Assembly: GCF_000497205.1 (NCBI RefSeq)
Contig: NZ_AYJW01000002.1
Span: 1 to 64,000, forward strand
Length of the DNA: 64,000 nucleotides
DNA from: Saccharopolyspora rectivirgula DSM 43747
Lineage (GTDB): Bacteria; Actinomycetota; Actinomycetes; Mycobacteriales; Pseudonocardiaceae
Direction: 5' to 3'
A program made the translations under genes and the position numbers. Positions within the stretch are counted from its first letter, which is position 1. Each line of letters opens with the position of its first letter. Shown here piece by piece: positions 1 to 9,214 of the stretch. The notes under the pieces were generated by a model, which had not been told where the DNA came from, ran no database searches, and saw nothing but the letters and a program-made list of their open reading frames with translations.

Positions 1-3
1 TGT

Positions 4-237
4 TTATGCCAGCTGCACCAACTCCAGGTAATCGTCAGACCAGTGGTCTTCAGTCCCATCAGGCAGCAAAATGCCCCGCTCCGGTTGGAGTGCTTGAACT
101 GCCCCGGGATCGTGCGTCACCAGCACAACAGCACCGGTGAAACTGCGCAGCGCCTGCAACACCTGCTCCCCTGGCCGTGGCGCCGGCGGCAACAGGCGCG
201 GCACCACCTGCCACCGCCGACCGGCGAGCCAGGGCAC
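4..237 (-). pseudogene. Remnant of an ABC-F ATPase C-terminus
   Basis: The last ~52 residues of this 77-codon frame read like the extreme C-terminus of an actinobacterial ABC-F ATPase: a VLVTHD switch-type motif, then an alternating region with QPERGILLPDGTEDHWSDDY and a short tail. The residues before it do not resemble a Walker B/signature region, and the complete wag31 gene lies immediately upstream, so the other ~480 residues of an ABC-F protein are absent. The possible GTG start at 237 is one base from the wag31 stop. I read it as a degraded 3' fragment. A short expressed protein that keeps only this tail cannot be excluded. Confidence 0.55.
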
Positions 238-1056
238 TCAGCCGGCTTCAGCTGCTCGAGCCCCGAAGCTGTAGCTGGTCTGCTGCGTCGACGACGAGCG
301 GCTGCCACTGCTCTCGGCCGGGGCAGCCGAGCCGCGGTCCTGCAGTTCGCGGAGCTGGGACTCGAGGTAGGTCTGCAACCGGGTGCGGTATTCGCGCTCG
401 AAGGTGCGAAGCGTCTCGATCTTCTTCTCCAGCGCGTTCTTCTCCTGCGTGATGTTGCCCATCACCTCGGCGTGCTTGCGCTGGGCGTCGCGCTCCAGGT
501 TGGCCGCCTTCTCCCGAGCCTGCCGCTCGAGGGTCTCCGCCCGGGTGCGGGCGTCGTTGAGCATCGTCTCGGCTCTCGTGCGCGCCTCGTTGACCATGCT
601 GTCGGCCTTGGAACGGGCCTCGGACAGCAGCTGCTCGGACTTGGTGCGCGCCTCCGACAGCATGGTGTCGGCCTCGGCCTTGGCCTCACCGGTGAGCCGG
701 TCGGCCATCTCCTGCGCCAAGCCGAGCACCTTGGCCGCCTGCACGTGGTGATCGCCACCCGGGGAAGTCTGCTCGGCAGGAGCCGGGGCCGGCACCGGAG
801 TCAGGCGGCGCGGCTCTTCCGCCGGAGCAGCAGACGCCTGGCTGCGGGCTTCCTCCAGCTCGACCTGGGTGCTCTGCAGCTGGGACTCCAGCTGCTCCAC
901 CTGGTTGCGCAGGTCTTGGTTCTCCTCCACCAGGCGGGCAAGCTCGGCTTCAACGAGGTCGAGGAAGGCGTCCACCTCGTCCTCGTTGTACCCCCGCTTC
1001 CCGATCGGAGGTTTGCTGAACGCCACGTTATGCACGTCGGCGGGAGTCAGGCCCAC
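238..1056 (-). CDS. wag31: DivIVA/Wag31 polar growth protein
   Basis: Cytoplasmic coiled-coil scaffold that marks the cell poles and directs tip growth in actinobacteria. The 272-residue protein starts with the canonical membrane-binding segment [11 protein letters not shown]...[14 protein letters not shown], followed by a short coiled coil (about 30-70), an Ala/Pro-rich linker, and a long charged Ala/Glu/Arg coiled coil (about 125-235). The start is GTG, preceded by a GAGGTGA Shine-Dalgarno. It follows yggT and sepF on the same strand, the usual dcw-distal order. The 46-bp gap to yggT contains a 16-bp perfect palindrome, so it may also have its own regulation. Confidence 0.95.
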   Translation of the reverse strand: MGLTPADVHNVAFSKPPIGKRGYNEDEVDAFLDLVEAELARLVEENQDLRNQVEQLESQLQSTQVELEEARSQASAAPAEEPRRLTPVPAPAPAEQTSPGGDHHVQAAKVLGLAQEMADRLTGEAKAEADTMLSEARTKSEQLLSEARSKADSMVNEARTRAETMLNDARTRAETLERQAREKAANLERDAQRKHAEVMGNITQEKNALEKKIETLRTFEREYRTRLQTYLESQLRELQDRGSAAPAESSGSRSSSTQQTSYSFGARAAEAG

Positions 1057-1084
1057 AAGATCACCTCACGCACTCCTCGGCTGC

Positions 1085-1100
1085 GGGAACCCGGGTTCCC
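1085..1100. repeat. 16-bp perfect palindrome upstream of wag31
   Basis: A perfect self-complementary sequence GGGAACCCGGGTTCCC lies in the short yggT-wag31 gap, about 30 bases before the wag31 start. It could fold as a hairpin or be a dimeric regulator site. No T-tract follows on the minus strand, so it is not a classical terminator. Confidence 0.5.
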
Positions 1101-1102
1101 CG

Positions 1103-1387
1103 TCACCCGGGCTGAACCAGTCGCATCAGTATGAACACGACCAGCAGCAGCACCATAATGGATAGGTCCAGTCCGACACCCCCGATCCGGACGGTCGGAA
1201 TGATCCGACGCAGCAACCGGATCGGCGGGTCGGTCACTGTGTAGATGCTCTCCAACGCGATTGCAACCCCCCCAGTGGGTCGCCAATCGCGGGCGAACAC
1301 CCGGACGAGCTCCACCACAATACGGGCCGTGAGCAGCAGCCAGAAGAAGAAGAGTAGGTAAAACACAACGATCAGCGCCGAGTTCAC
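1103..1387 (-). CDS. YggT-family membrane protein
   Basis: Small integral membrane protein (94 aa) of the YggT family, found beside sepF in most actinobacteria; its exact role is unknown. Two hydrophobic segments are visible, about residues 4-28 and 70-90, flanking a loop with the family-typical TDPPIRLLRRIIP sequence. The GTG start lies about 20 bases after the sepF stop, so it is probably co-transcribed with sepF and wag31. Family assignment is firm; function is inferred only from neighbourhood (envelope or division). Confidence 0.85.
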   Translation of the reverse strand: MNSALIVVFYLLFFFWLLLTARIVVELVRVFARDWRPTGGVAIALESIYTVTDPPIRLLRRIIPTVRIGGVGLDLSIMVLLLVVFILMRLVQPG

Positions 1388-1406
1388 GCCTCAACTGTGC
1401 CACCAC

Positions 1407-2018
1407 TCACCCGTAGTTGAAAAAGGTGCCCTCGGAAAGTCGCCGTTTTCCTTCAGCTGTTACATCGACATTCGGCGGTGAGAGCAAGAACACTCGATTG
1501 GTGATCTTGTCGATCGAGCCGCGCAGCGCGAAGGCGAGCCCGGCGGCGAAGTCCACGAGGCGCTTCGCGTCCGCTTCATCCATCTCGGTCAAGTTGATGA
1601 TGACCGGAGTCCCATCGCGATATTGCTCACCTATGGTGCGAGCCTCGCTGTAGGTGCGCGGGTGCAGCGTTGTGATCTTGCTCAAGTTGAACTGCGTACC
1701 GGTGTCGGTGACAGCACGCAGTCGCGCGGAATCCCGCTGCGAATCACCGGCCGGCGCGCTGCGCGCCGTCGAGGTCGCCGGCCACTGCCTGCGGGGGCGA
1801 GCGGACTCCCGGTACTCCTCGGTGTAGTCGTCCGCCTCGCTTTCGGTCTCCGGCTGGTAGCTTCCACGAACACCGCCGCGCCGCCTGCCGCTCTCCGCGG
1901 AGGCGTCGTAATCGGAGTCCGCGTAGTGGTCGCGGTAATCGACGTCTTCGCCGTACTCGTCGACCTCGTCGGCCGGGACCATGCCGAAGTAGGCCTTCAA
2001 CTTGTGCAAAGCGCTCAT
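1407..2018 (-). CDS. sepF: Cell division protein SepF
   Basis: SepF tethers FtsZ filaments to the membrane. The 203-residue product begins with an amphipathic N-terminal helix (MSALHKLKAYFGMVP), has an acidic/Arg-rich low-complexity linker (about 20-110), then the C-terminal SepF domain with KITTLHPRTYSEARTIG and the PVIINLTEMDEADAKRLVDF region. ATG at 2018 was chosen because AGGAAGGG lies 7-8 bases ahead; the longer frame to 2057 would encode the Shine-Dalgarno region. It sits between yggS and yggT, the conserved position. Confidence 0.93.
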   Translation of the reverse strand: MSALHKLKAYFGMVPADEVDEYGEDVDYRDHYADSDYDASAESGRRRGGVRGSYQPETESEADDYTEEYRESARPRRQWPATSTARSAPAGDSQRDSARLRAVTDTGTQFNLSKITTLHPRTYSEARTIGEQYRDGTPVIINLTEMDEADAKRLVDFAAGLAFALRGSIDKITNRVFLLSPPNVDVTAEGKRRLSEGTFFNYG

Positions 2019-2089
2019 CGGCATGCCCTTCCTGTGCGACTCCTGCGTGCCGGACACCCGACGGCCGACCTGCGACCCCCTAGCGCCGG

Positions 2090-2821
2090 CTAAGGCGAGG
2101 TTAGCGGGCGGCTCCCGAGCAGTGCAGTTCCGACACGCACCCGGGTAGACCCGTGCATGATCGCACTTTCGAGATCGCCGCTCATCCCCGCGGATACATC
2201 AACAGCGTCCGGGTGATCGCGCCGTAATCGCTCGGATATCCGGAAAAGTGTGTCAAATGCCACATCCGGGTCACCCCCAAGTGGGGCTACCGCCATCACG
2301 CCGCGCAACTGGACGTTCACCTTCTGCGCGATCAAATCCGCAAGTCGGGGCACGTCGTCCGGCCGGCACCCCCCGCGGTGCTCCGCCTCGTCCAAGCTGA
2401 CTTGGAGCAGCACCTCCATCGGGCGCTGCCGCTCCCCCGCCTCCAAGGCGTTGCCCACCGCCCGGTCCAAGGTCTCGACGAGGCGGTCGCTGTCCACCGA
2501 CTCGACCACGTCGGCCCACCGGGCCACCGCCCGCGCCTTGTTGCGCTGCAGCTGCCCCACCATGTGCCAGCGCACCGCGGCCTGGGGCCGCAGCTCGGCG
2601 AACTCCGCCACCTTGCCCCGGGCCTCCTGGTGGCGGTTCTCGGCGAACTCGGTCAACCCCAGGTCGGACAGCAAGGCCACATCGGTCGCCGGGAACGTCT
2701 TGGTGACCGCGAGCAGCTCGACTTCCTCCGGACTCCGACCAGCCTCGTGGCAGGCCCGGTCGATCCGCTCCCGGACCTTCCGCAGCGAATCGGCCAGCTC
2801 CTGACGCCGTTCTTCGCTCAC
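2090..2821 (-). CDS. yggS: YggS-type pyridoxal phosphate homeostasis protein
   Basis: Cytosolic PLP-binding protein (243 aa, alanine-racemase-like TIM barrel without a C-terminal domain) that buffers pyridoxal phosphate. The PLP lysine lies in ELLAVTKTFPATD near the N-terminus, and phosphate-binding residues are in the C-terminal SAGMSGDLESAIMHGSTRVRVG block. Two in-frame GTG codons compete: 2827, overlapping the pgeF stop as GTGA, and 2821, which has GGAGGGG five bases upstream. I chose 2821 on Shine-Dalgarno spacing. Its place between pgeF and sepF is typical of actinobacteria. Confidence 0.92.
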   Translation of the reverse strand: MSEERRQELADSLRKVRERIDRACHEAGRSPEEVELLAVTKTFPATDVALLSDLGLTEFAENRHQEARGKVAEFAELRPQAAVRWHMVGQLQRNKARAVARWADVVESVDSDRLVETLDRAVGNALEAGERQRPMEVLLQVSLDEAEHRGGCRPDDVPRLADLIAQKVNVQLRGVMAVAPLGGDPDVAFDTLFRISERLRRDHPDAVDVSAGMSGDLESAIMHGSTRVRVGTALLGSRPLTSP

Positions 2822-2823
2822 CC

Positions 2824-3537
2824 TCACCCCTCCGGATCCACCCAAATCACACTGGCGAAACGGCCGGTGCGGCCCCCGTCCCGCCGATAGCTGAACAGCT
2901 CCGGGGACTCGATGGTGCAGCGGGGATCGACACCGATCCGGGCAATGCCCGCGGCGGCCAGCTGCTCCCACAGCCCCGCCCGCAGGTCCAACCCGGTGGT
3001 CCCCTTCCTCGTCTTGCAGGCGCTGCCGGGCAGGTGCTGCTCCACATCGGCCTGCATGTGCGGCGGCACCTCGTAGCAAGCCCCGCAGGCCGCCGGACCG
3101 AGCACCGCCTCGACCCGGTCCACCCGGGCACCGGCCTCCTGCATCGCCTTCAGCGCGGAGACGACCACCCCGATCCGGGCTCCCACCCGGCCGGCGTGCA
3201 CCGCGGCGATCACCCCGGACTCCGGATCCCCCAGCAGCACCGGCACGCAGTCCGCGGTCAGCACCACCAGCGCGAGCCCGGGTTCGGCGGTCACCAACGC
3301 GTCGGTGGCCTCCACCGGCTGCTGCTGCGGCCCGCGGACGATCGTCGCGGTGCGGCCGTGGATCTGCTCCATCCACACCAGACGGTCTTCGGCCAGGCCG
3401 ATGCCGCCGGCGAGCTTGCGCACGTTGGCGGCGACCGCCTCCGGATCGTCACCGACCCGACCGCCCAGGTTGAACGAGTCGAACGGCGGCTTGGAACTGC
3501 CGCCCTCCCGCGTGGTGATCACGCGTCGAATCCGCAC
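2824..3537 (-). CDS. pgeF: PgeF/YfiH-family peptidoglycan editing factor or polyphenol oxidase-like protein
   Basis: Member of the YfiH (DUF152) family, linked to purine nucleoside metabolism and, in E. coli, to removal of non-canonical peptidoglycan precursors. 237 aa. The metal-site residues are visible: LTADCVPVLL (Cys), VHAGRVGA (His) and the GPAACGACYEV Cys cluster. GTG start with GGGAGG seven bases upstream. It lies directly downstream of ftsZ, and its 3' end supplies the Shine-Dalgarno of yggS. Substrate in this organism is unknown. Confidence 0.9.
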   Translation of the reverse strand: MRIRRVITTREGGSSKPPFDSFNLGGRVGDDPEAVAANVRKLAGGIGLAEDRLVWMEQIHGRTATIVRGPQQQPVEATDALVTAEPGLALVVLTADCVPVLLGDPESGVIAAVHAGRVGARIGVVVSALKAMQEAGARVDRVEAVLGPAACGACYEVPPHMQADVEQHLPGSACKTRKGTTGLDLRAGLWEQLAAAGIARIGVDPRCTIESPELFSYRRDGGRTGRFASVIWVDPEG

Positions 3538-3647
3538 TTGTCAGCCTCCCGAAATGGGCCCCGGCACCGCACACGAATCGGCACCGGAACAGACGTCCCG
3601 GTGCCGATTCTCACGCACGCTGCTCGTGCGGCGTTCCCGGTGGCCCT

Positions 3648-5087
3648 TCAGCGCCGCATGAACGGCGGGATGTCCACGTCGTCGTCCGAGTCGTCATCCG
3701 CCGGGAACACCCGCCCCGAGGCAGACGCCGGCCGACCGGTGGACATGCCGGTGTAAGTGGGGTAGCCGCCGCTGGACCGCGTCGGCACCGACACACCGCC
3801 CATGGTGCCACCGTCCCCGCCGAACAGGTTGGAACGCGGTTGCGCACTGCTCTGCGACTGGGTCGGCTGCTGCGGGGCTTCCGCAGGCGCTTGCTGCTGC
3901 TGGCTCCCCGGCTGCGCCTGGGCCGGTTGAGCCGGCTGCTGCGACTGCGACTGCTGCGGCTGGGCCGGCTGCTGCGCGGGCTGCGTCGACTGCGCCGCCG
4001 CGGACTGGTTGCCAGCGGTCTCCTCGGTGCGCTGCTCCGTCGAGGCCGCCTGCTGCTTGGTCCCCTCGCTCGACTGCTCGGAGGACCCCTCGTCGTCCTT
4101 GCCGCCGACCTTGGTGGGCTCGAGTTTCTTGTGCGTGGGAGCACCCGAGTCGAAACCGGCCGCGATCACCGTGACCCGGACTTCGTCACCGAGCGAATCG
4201 TCGATGACCGTACCGAAGATGATGTTGGCCTCGGGGTGCGCTGCCTCCTGCACCAAAGAAGCGGATTCGTTGATCTCGAACAACCCGAGGTCCGACCCGC
4301 CGGCGATGGCCAGCAGCACGCCGTGCGCACCCTCCATCGAAGCTTCCAGCAGCGGCGAGTTGATCGCCTTCTGAGCAGCTTCGACGGCGCGGTTCTCCCC
4401 CCTCGCCGAGCCGATCCCCATCAGCGCGCTGCCCGCCCCGGACATGACGCTCTTGACGTCGGCGAAGTCGAGGTTGATCAACCCAGGTGTCGTGATCAGG
4501 TCGGTGATGCCCTGCACACCGGACAGCAGCACCTCGTCAGCGGAGCGGAAGGCGTCCATCAGGCTGACGCCGATGTCGCCGAGCTGCAGCAGCCGGTCGT
4601 TCGGAATGACGATCAAGGTGTCGCACTCCTCGCGCAACGCCTTGATGCCCTCCTCCGCCTGCTGGGCGCGCCGCTTGCCCTCGAATGAGAACGGCCGGGT
4701 GACTACACCGATGGTCAGTGCACCGAGTTTGCGCGCGACCGACGCGACGACCGGGGCACCGCCGGTTCCGGTGCCACCGCCTTCCCCGGCGGTCACGAAC
4801 ACCATGTCAGCGCCCTTGAGGACCTCTTCGATCTCTTCCTTGTGGTCCTCCGCGGCTTGGCGGCCGACTTCCGGCGCCGCACCGGCACCGAGACCGCGAG
4901 TCAACTCACGGCCGATGTCGAGCTTCACGTCGGCGTCGGACATCAGCAGGGCCTGCGCATCGGTGTTGATCGCGATGAACTCGACACCCTTGAGCCCGAC
5001 CTCGATCATGCGGTTCACGGCATTGACGCCGCCGCCTCCGATGCCGACGACCTTGATCACCGCGAGATAGTTGTGCGGGGGCGTCAT
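3648..5087 (-). CDS. ftsZ: Cell division GTPase FtsZ
   Basis: Tubulin-like GTPase that forms the Z ring. The 479-residue product has the nucleotide-binding [15 protein letters not shown] near the N-terminus, the tubulin signature [15 protein letters not shown], and the NDRLLQL and T7-region motifs. A long Gln/Pro/Ala-rich linker (about residues 330-430) leads to the conserved tail VDIPPFMRR, which binds SepF/FtsW-type partners. ATG at 5087 has AGGAAGG eight bases upstream; the longer frame is unsupported. Unlike the usual ftsQ-ftsZ adjacency, about 6.9 kb of other genes separate the two. Confidence 0.97.
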   Translation of the reverse strand: MTPPHNYLAVIKVVGIGGGGVNAVNRMIEVGLKGVEFIAINTDAQALLMSDADVKLDIGRELTRGLGAGAAPEVGRQAAEDHKEEIEEVLKGADMVFVTAGEGGGTGTGGAPVVASVARKLGALTIGVVTRPFSFEGKRRAQQAEEGIKALREECDTLIVIPNDRLLQLGDIGVSLMDAFRSADEVLLSGVQGITDLITTPGLINLDFADVKSVMSGAGSALMGIGSARGENRAVEAAQKAINSPLLEASMEGAHGVLLAIAGGSDLGLFEINESASLVQEAAHPEANIIFGTVIDDSLGDEVRVTVIAAGFDSGAPTHKKLEPTKVGGKDDEGSSEQSSEGTKQQAASTEQRTEETAGNQSAAAQSTQPAQQPAQPQQSQSQQPAQPAQAQPGSQQQQAPAEAPQQPTQSQSSAQPRSNLFGGDGGTMGGVSVPTRSSGGYPTYTGMSTGRPASASGRVFPADDDSDDDVDIPPFMRR

Positions 5088-5559
5088 CGGATCCGCCTTC
5101 CTGATCGTGGCTCTGCACTCTCTGCGTCGACCGCCAAGACGGTCGCTGTGCCGGTCGCTGCCATTGGATTCATGGGTATGGGCAAAGACACTGGTTGACC
5201 CCCTGACTGCCGGGACCGCCCCGAGCCTGATCCCATTCCCGCTGCGGACCGTAGGCAGCGGACCGCCCCTGAGTCCAGCAGCCACGCCGAAGTCGGTGGC
5301 AGGTACGTTTCGCCAGGCAACTCGTCGCTTCCGCCTTGATCGGTTCTTCGCTCGGACGCGTCCGCGGTCGGCGCATCGAGCTGATTTCCTCCCCTTGAAC
5401 GGTGGATCATCGAAGTGATCACCGACGACACCGTACCCCGAGGTGCGCTCACCTGCTCGAGGCACCAGGACAGAAAATCCCCGAATTGGCTGGATGTCCT
5501 CCCTCCGAGTGGCCCCATCGGCGACCATGTGACCTGGTAAAAGGCGGGAGGCCACACGG
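5088..5559. promoter_or_regulatory. ftsZ / SDR divergent intergenic region
   Basis: This 472-bp stretch between two divergent genes has no convincing gene. On the minus strand two TACGGT boxes (5248-5253 and 5430-5435) could be -10 elements for ftsZ, the first with GGACTC 17 bp upstream. On the plus strand a purine-rich Shine-Dalgarno (5541-5551) precedes the SDR. The promoter positions are guesses. Confidence 0.35.
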
Positions 5560-6477
5560 ATGAGTAGATCTTTGCGAGGAAAGGTCGCGCTGGTCGCCGG
5601 CGCCACCCGAGGAGCCGGTCGAGGAATCGCCGTCGCCCTGGGAACCGCGGGCGCGACCGTCTACGGCACGGGGCGCACCACCCGCGCCCGGCCCTCGGAC
5701 TACGGTCGACCGGAGACCATCGAGGAGACCGCCGAGCTCGTCACCCGAGCCGGCGGCGAGGGCATCGCGGTGCAGGTGGACCACACCGTTCCCGAGCAGG
5801 TCCAGGAGCTGGTGCAGCGCATCGATGCCGAACAGGGCAGGCTGGACGTCCTGGTCAACGACCTCGGCGGCGAACACCTGATGGAGTGGAAGAAACCGCT
5901 GTGGGAGGCGGACCTGCAGAAGGGGTTGCAGCGGCTGCGAACCGGGATCGAAGCGCACCTGATCACCAGCCACTTCGCGCTGCCGCTGCTGATCCGCCGC
6001 CCGGGCGGGCTGGTCGTGGAGCTCACCGACGGCACCGCTGAGGTGAACCGCAAGTACTACCGCAGCTGGGGCGGCGCCTTCTTCGACCTGGCGAAGGTGG
6101 CCGCGCACCGGATGGCCCGGGCGCAGGGCGAAGAACTGGCGCCGCACGGCTGCACCGCGGTGTCGCTGACCCCCGGGTGGTTGCGCTCGGAGATGATGCT
6201 CGACGAACTGGGGGTCACCGAGGACAACTGGCGGGATGCGGCCAAGGACCTGCCGGGCTTCGCGGTTTCCGAATCCCCGGCCTTCGTCGGACGCGCGGTG
6301 GTCGCGCTGGCCACCGACCCGGACGTGGCGCGTTGGAACACCCGATCGCTGTCCAGCGGACAGCTGGCCAAGGAGTACGGCTTCACCGACATCGACGGTT
6401 CGCAACCCGATTCCTGGCGGTACGCGCTGGAAGTCGAGTGGGCGGGCGGAGAGGGCGATCCGAACGACTACCGGTAG
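5560..6477 (+). CDS. SDR-family oxidoreductase with Phe at the catalytic Tyr position
   Basis: Cytosolic short-chain dehydrogenase/reductase (305 aa). The N-terminal Rossmann fold shows the cofactor motif [11 protein letters not shown] (about residues 14-24), and DVLVNDLGG stands for the NNAG motif. The usual YxxxK pair reads FFDLAK: Phe175 where Tyr is expected, with Lys179 intact. The [12 protein letters not shown] segment is typical of a DHRS1-like actinobacterial subgroup. The start has GGCGGGAGG upstream. It belongs to the block inserted between ftsQ and ftsZ and is divergent from ftsZ. Substrate unknown; enzymatic activity is doubtful given Phe175. Confidence 0.85.
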   Translation: MSRSLRGKVALVAGATRGAGRGIAVALGTAGATVYGTGRTTRARPSDYGRPETIEETAELVTRAGGEGIAVQVDHTVPEQVQELVQRIDAEQGRLDVLVNDLGGEHLMEWKKPLWEADLQKGLQRLRTGIEAHLITSHFALPLLIRRPGGLVVELTDGTAEVNRKYYRSWGGAFFDLAKVAAHRMARAQGEELAPHGCTAVSLTPGWLRSEMMLDELGVTEDNWRDAAKDLPGFAVSESPAFVGRAVVALATDPDVARWNTRSLSSGQLAKEYGFTDIDGSQPDSWRYALEVEWAGGEGDPNDYR

Positions 6478-6537
6478 CGCCCCGAACTCGAACCGGGTCC
6501 GTTGAACCGCCGCTGAGCGGCATGCCAATGTCCTGGT

Positions 6538-7335
6538 GTGCCTACTTCGCAGTTAACCGAAGTCGCTGCGCCCGGCGCCCGCGCGCGCTGGCAGCGCGCG
6601 AAACGCCAGTTGGCCGCGGCCGAAACGGGAACGGTGCTGCTGGCCGCCGTCTGCATCGCACTGCTGGTGCTGGACGCGCCGAACGCGCCGGTCGCCGGGA
6701 TCGTCCTCGTCGCAGCGGTCCTTCCCGCCGCCGCGCACCTGTTCTGGCTGGTCCGGAGTGGACTTCGCGATCCGGGCCGCTGGCCTCGGGCGGTCCTGCT
6801 CACCGGTGGGGTGCAGTTCGTTGCCGGTGTGCTGCCGGTGTCGCTGTTGACCGGCCAAGCCCGGGGGGCTGTGCCGGCCATCGCGGGCGCAGCGGTCGTG
6901 GCGGCCAGTTCGCTGCTGGCCCACCGAGCCCGGCGCGTCGTGCTCCACCCGTTGGTTCCCGAGCTCGGGTCGACCGCGCTGCGGCTCCGCTTCCCGCTGC
7001 GCACCAGCGGCCCGGTGACGGCGAGGCTGGTCGTCGACCGGGATCAGGTGAGCTGGGACGTGCGGTCGAGAGCGGGCAGGACCGGGGGCGCTGAGCTGAC
7101 CATCCCGTTCCACCGGCTGCGCGGGGTGAAACCGACTTCCCTGGCGGATTCCCACCAGCCGTGGCTGGTGTTCCCGAACGGGACCGAAGTCACCGCCGAG
7201 CCCGGCCCGGCCGTGCTGCTGCGCACCGATGAGGACGAGCACTCGCTACCGGTGCACGACGCGAACCTGCTGGTCGACGTGATCAACCGGCGGCTGCACC
7301 AGTGGCGGTTCTCCCCGGCGGACCAGCCCCGCTGA
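6538..7335 (+). CDS. Membrane protein of unknown function
   Basis: I do not recognise the family. The 265-residue protein has a charged N-terminus, four hydrophobic segments (about residues 30-48, 53-75, 83-103 and 108-127), and a soluble C-terminal half (about 140-260) rich in beta-type sequence that could be a PH-like domain. The GTG start at 6538 lies six bases after a weak CAATGT box, with TTGAAC 18 bp further upstream, so the mRNA may be leaderless. It points toward the M15 peptidase gene and shares a strong terminator with it. Confidence 0.7.
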   Translation: MPTSQLTEVAAPGARARWQRAKRQLAAAETGTVLLAAVCIALLVLDAPNAPVAGIVLVAAVLPAAAHLFWLVRSGLRDPGRWPRAVLLTGGVQFVAGVLPVSLLTGQARGAVPAIAGAAVVAASSLLAHRARRVVLHPLVPELGSTALRLRFPLRTSGPVTARLVVDRDQVSWDVRSRAGRTGGAELTIPFHRLRGVKPTSLADSHQPWLVFPNGTEVTAEPGPAVLLRTDEDEHSLPVHDANLLVDVINRRLHQWRFSPADQPR

Positions 7336-7370
7336 CCACCGGCGCCCGCCGGAAATCCGGCTGGTGAACG

Positions 7371-7416
7371 AGCAAGGGAACTTTCCTGCCTGATGCGGCG
7401 GAAAAGTTCCCTTGCT
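7371..7416. terminator. Bidirectional terminator hairpin
   Basis: A perfect 14-bp stem (AGCAAGGGAACTTT at 7371-7384 with its complement at 7403-7416) encloses an 18-base loop between two convergent genes. It ends in A/T pairs on the loop side and fits a shared intrinsic terminator, though neither strand has a long T-tract. Confidence 0.7.
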
Positions 7417-7456
7417 GTTCCCGAAGGCCGACCGTTGGGTGGCGGCCGGTTCCCGC

Positions 7457-8188
7457 TCAGACGTTCCAGTACCAGCTGCCGGCGCCGTAGTCGTACTCGA
7501 CCCGGCTGTCCACGTGGGTGAAGGTGTCGTAGCGGATGATGCCGGAGAAACCGGAGGTCTGGGCGTAGCCGATGGTTTCGGAAACGCTGTGGCCGCTGAT
7601 CACGATGTCGGCGGCGATGCCGTAGGTGTGCTGGCTGTTGGGGGCGCCCCCGACGCTGTCGTTGTGGGCCTTGCTGCGGAAACCGGAGTTGATGGTGATC
7701 GGCGCGTCACCGGCCTTCTTGCGCACCGCCTCCAGTTTGTACATCAACCGCCGCACGTTCTCCTTGACCGTGGCGGCGTCGACGTTGCCGCCGCTGAACC
7801 CGGAACCGTCCTTGGACTCGAACTCGGCGAAGTCGAAGTGAACGGTGGAGCCGTCCGGGTCTTCCAGCGCGTTCAACGCCTCCTGGGTCGCCGTGTCGAC
7901 CACACCGGTGACCGAGAGCCCGTAGGCCTTCTGGAAGCGCTGCAGAGCGGCTTTCGTGCCCGGGCCGAACACGCCGTCCACCGCGACGTAGGTCTGCTCG
8001 GCGCCGTCGGCGGCCCAACCGGCGATGCGGATCTGCAACTCCCGCACGTCCTCCCCGGTGTCGCCTTCCTCGAGCTCCCGGCTCCACTCGTAGGCGGCGG
8101 CTTCCGGCGCGACCGCGGTGGTGATCCCGGTGAAGGCGAACAACGACAACACCAGCAGAGAAACGATCCTGACCGGCACGCGAAGCAT
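7457..8188 (-). CDS. Exported peptidoglycan-binding M15A D-Ala-D-Ala carboxypeptidase-like protein
   Basis: Secreted cell-wall enzyme (243 aa). A Sec signal peptide (about residues 1-33, hydrophobic core IVSLLVLSLFAF, cleavage after AAA) is followed by a peptidoglycan_binding_1 domain (about 40-105, with VDGVFGPGTKAALQRFQKAYGL) and a C-terminal peptidase M15A domain. The zinc motif SxHxxGxAxD appears as SQHTYGIAAD, and a second ligand region as FTHVDSR. ATG at 8188 was chosen for its GAAGGAG Shine-Dalgarno and because the signal peptide starts there. Likely trims peptide crosslinks or stem peptides; specificity is not provable here. Confidence 0.88.
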   Translation of the reverse strand: MLRVPVRIVSLLVLSLFAFTGITTAVAPEAAAYEWSRELEEGDTGEDVRELQIRIAGWAADGAEQTYVAVDGVFGPGTKAALQRFQKAYGLSVTGVVDTATQEALNALEDPDGSTVHFDFAEFESKDGSGFSGGNVDAATVKENVRRLMYKLEAVRKKAGDAPITINSGFRSKAHNDSVGGAPNSQHTYGIAADIVISGHSVSETIGYAQTSGFSGIIRYDTFTHVDSRVEYDYGAGSWYWNV

Positions 8189-8360
8189 GATCACTCCTTC
8201 GTGGACAGGGGTGGCGGAGCCGATCATGCCCGGTCTCGGGTCCGCGCGGTGGGATTGTCCGGAATTGGCCAGCGATGCGCCGGTGGCGCCGCACGACCGC
8301 GCCGGTGCCCGGACGCGAGGTGCCGCGCGGCGGAGCGTCCCCCTCCCCACCCGGTGCCGA

Positions 8361-9179
8361 TCAGCGCACGGAATTGAGCAGTTCTTCCAATTTGGACCTG
8401 ACGCGGCGGGCGTCCGCCGGTTCCGCGACGTGCATCGTTTCCCCCGTGCTGCCCGGCTCGGCGTAGTCGAGGTAGCGCCCGTCGGGCGCGGGGTTGTCGA
8501 ACCAGCGCACCACAGATGAGCGCTTGAGCAGCCCGTGGGGGTCGCGCCGGTTGGCCGCGAACTGCCCCGCCCGCGCGTGCGCGGTGGCAGCGAGTTCCCG
8601 GTAGGCGGCCAGCTGCCGGTCTCCGCTGCTCATCCTGGGCTGCTGCGCCTGTTGCAGGTAGCTCTCCGGCGGCTCGTCCTGCTGCTCGTCGGAGCGGAAC
8701 GAGCTCTCCGGAACCCGCACGGTGGGCCGCCTGCCGGGCGGGGCCGCCGGGAAGGTCGCCAGCAGCACTTGCGGGAGCGGCGTCTTCTCGTGGACCTCCA
8801 CGGTGAGCACGCCGCCGAACCGGTCGTCCTCCCCCGGGCCCTGCACACCGAGCACCACCCGGTCGCCGTCGGTCTGCGCGGCCACCACCCGCCAAGCCGC
8901 CTCCTCGCCCAAGACCGGGAACCACAGCGAGTCCATCCACAGGTACGGCTTGGCGAGGACTTCCAGCGCCGCCTTCAACCCGGGGTGGACCTCGTCGTCG
9001 ACGAGGATTCCGAGTCGTTCCATCGTCGGCGCTTCACGTTTTCCGATTTCACCGAGCTGGCGCAGCGTGCGACCGTACGCCGGGCCTTCCAGCGGCAGGG
9101 TCAGGTCGCCGATCCCCAGGTACACGCGCACCAGGTACAGGTGAAGCGGGTGGAGCTGCCAGCGGCCTGCGATGGCCAC
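8361..9179 (-). CDS. EspG-family ESX secretion-associated chaperone (cassette 1)
   Basis: Cytosolic EspG-type protein (272 aa); in mycobacteria EspG binds PPE proteins and delivers them to the ESX/type VII machinery. Visible features are the N-terminal PLEGPAYGRTLRQLGE region, a central beta-rich part with LATFPAAPPGRRPTVRVPESSF, and a C-terminal helix ending SKLEELLNSVR, parallel to the EspG of the second cassette (274 aa). GTG at 9179 has GGGAGG just upstream, 35 bases after the PPE-like gene's stop. It probably serves that PPE-like protein. The ESX core genes are not in the window. Confidence 0.8.
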   Translation of the reverse strand: MAIAGRWQLHPLHLYLVRVYLGIGDLTLPLEGPAYGRTLRQLGEIGKREAPTMERLGILVDDEVHPGLKAALEVLAKPYLWMDSLWFPVLGEEAAWRVVAAQTDGDRVVLGVQGPGEDDRFGGVLTVEVHEKTPLPQVLLATFPAAPPGRRPTVRVPESSFRSDEQQDEPPESYLQQAQQPRMSSGDRQLAAYRELAATAHARAGQFAANRRDPHGLLKRSSVVRWFDNPAPDGRYLDYAEPGSTGETMHVAEPADARRVRSKLEELLNSVR

Positions 9180-9214
9180 GTTCCCTCCCAACAGGTCGAT
9201 GCTCCGGGTGCCGA

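Noticed and set aside
43..1134. 363-codon plus-strand open frame opposite wag31
   Set aside because: Antisense shadow of a high-GC coiled-coil gene; Leu/Arg/Gly-rich, no domain, no ribosome site.
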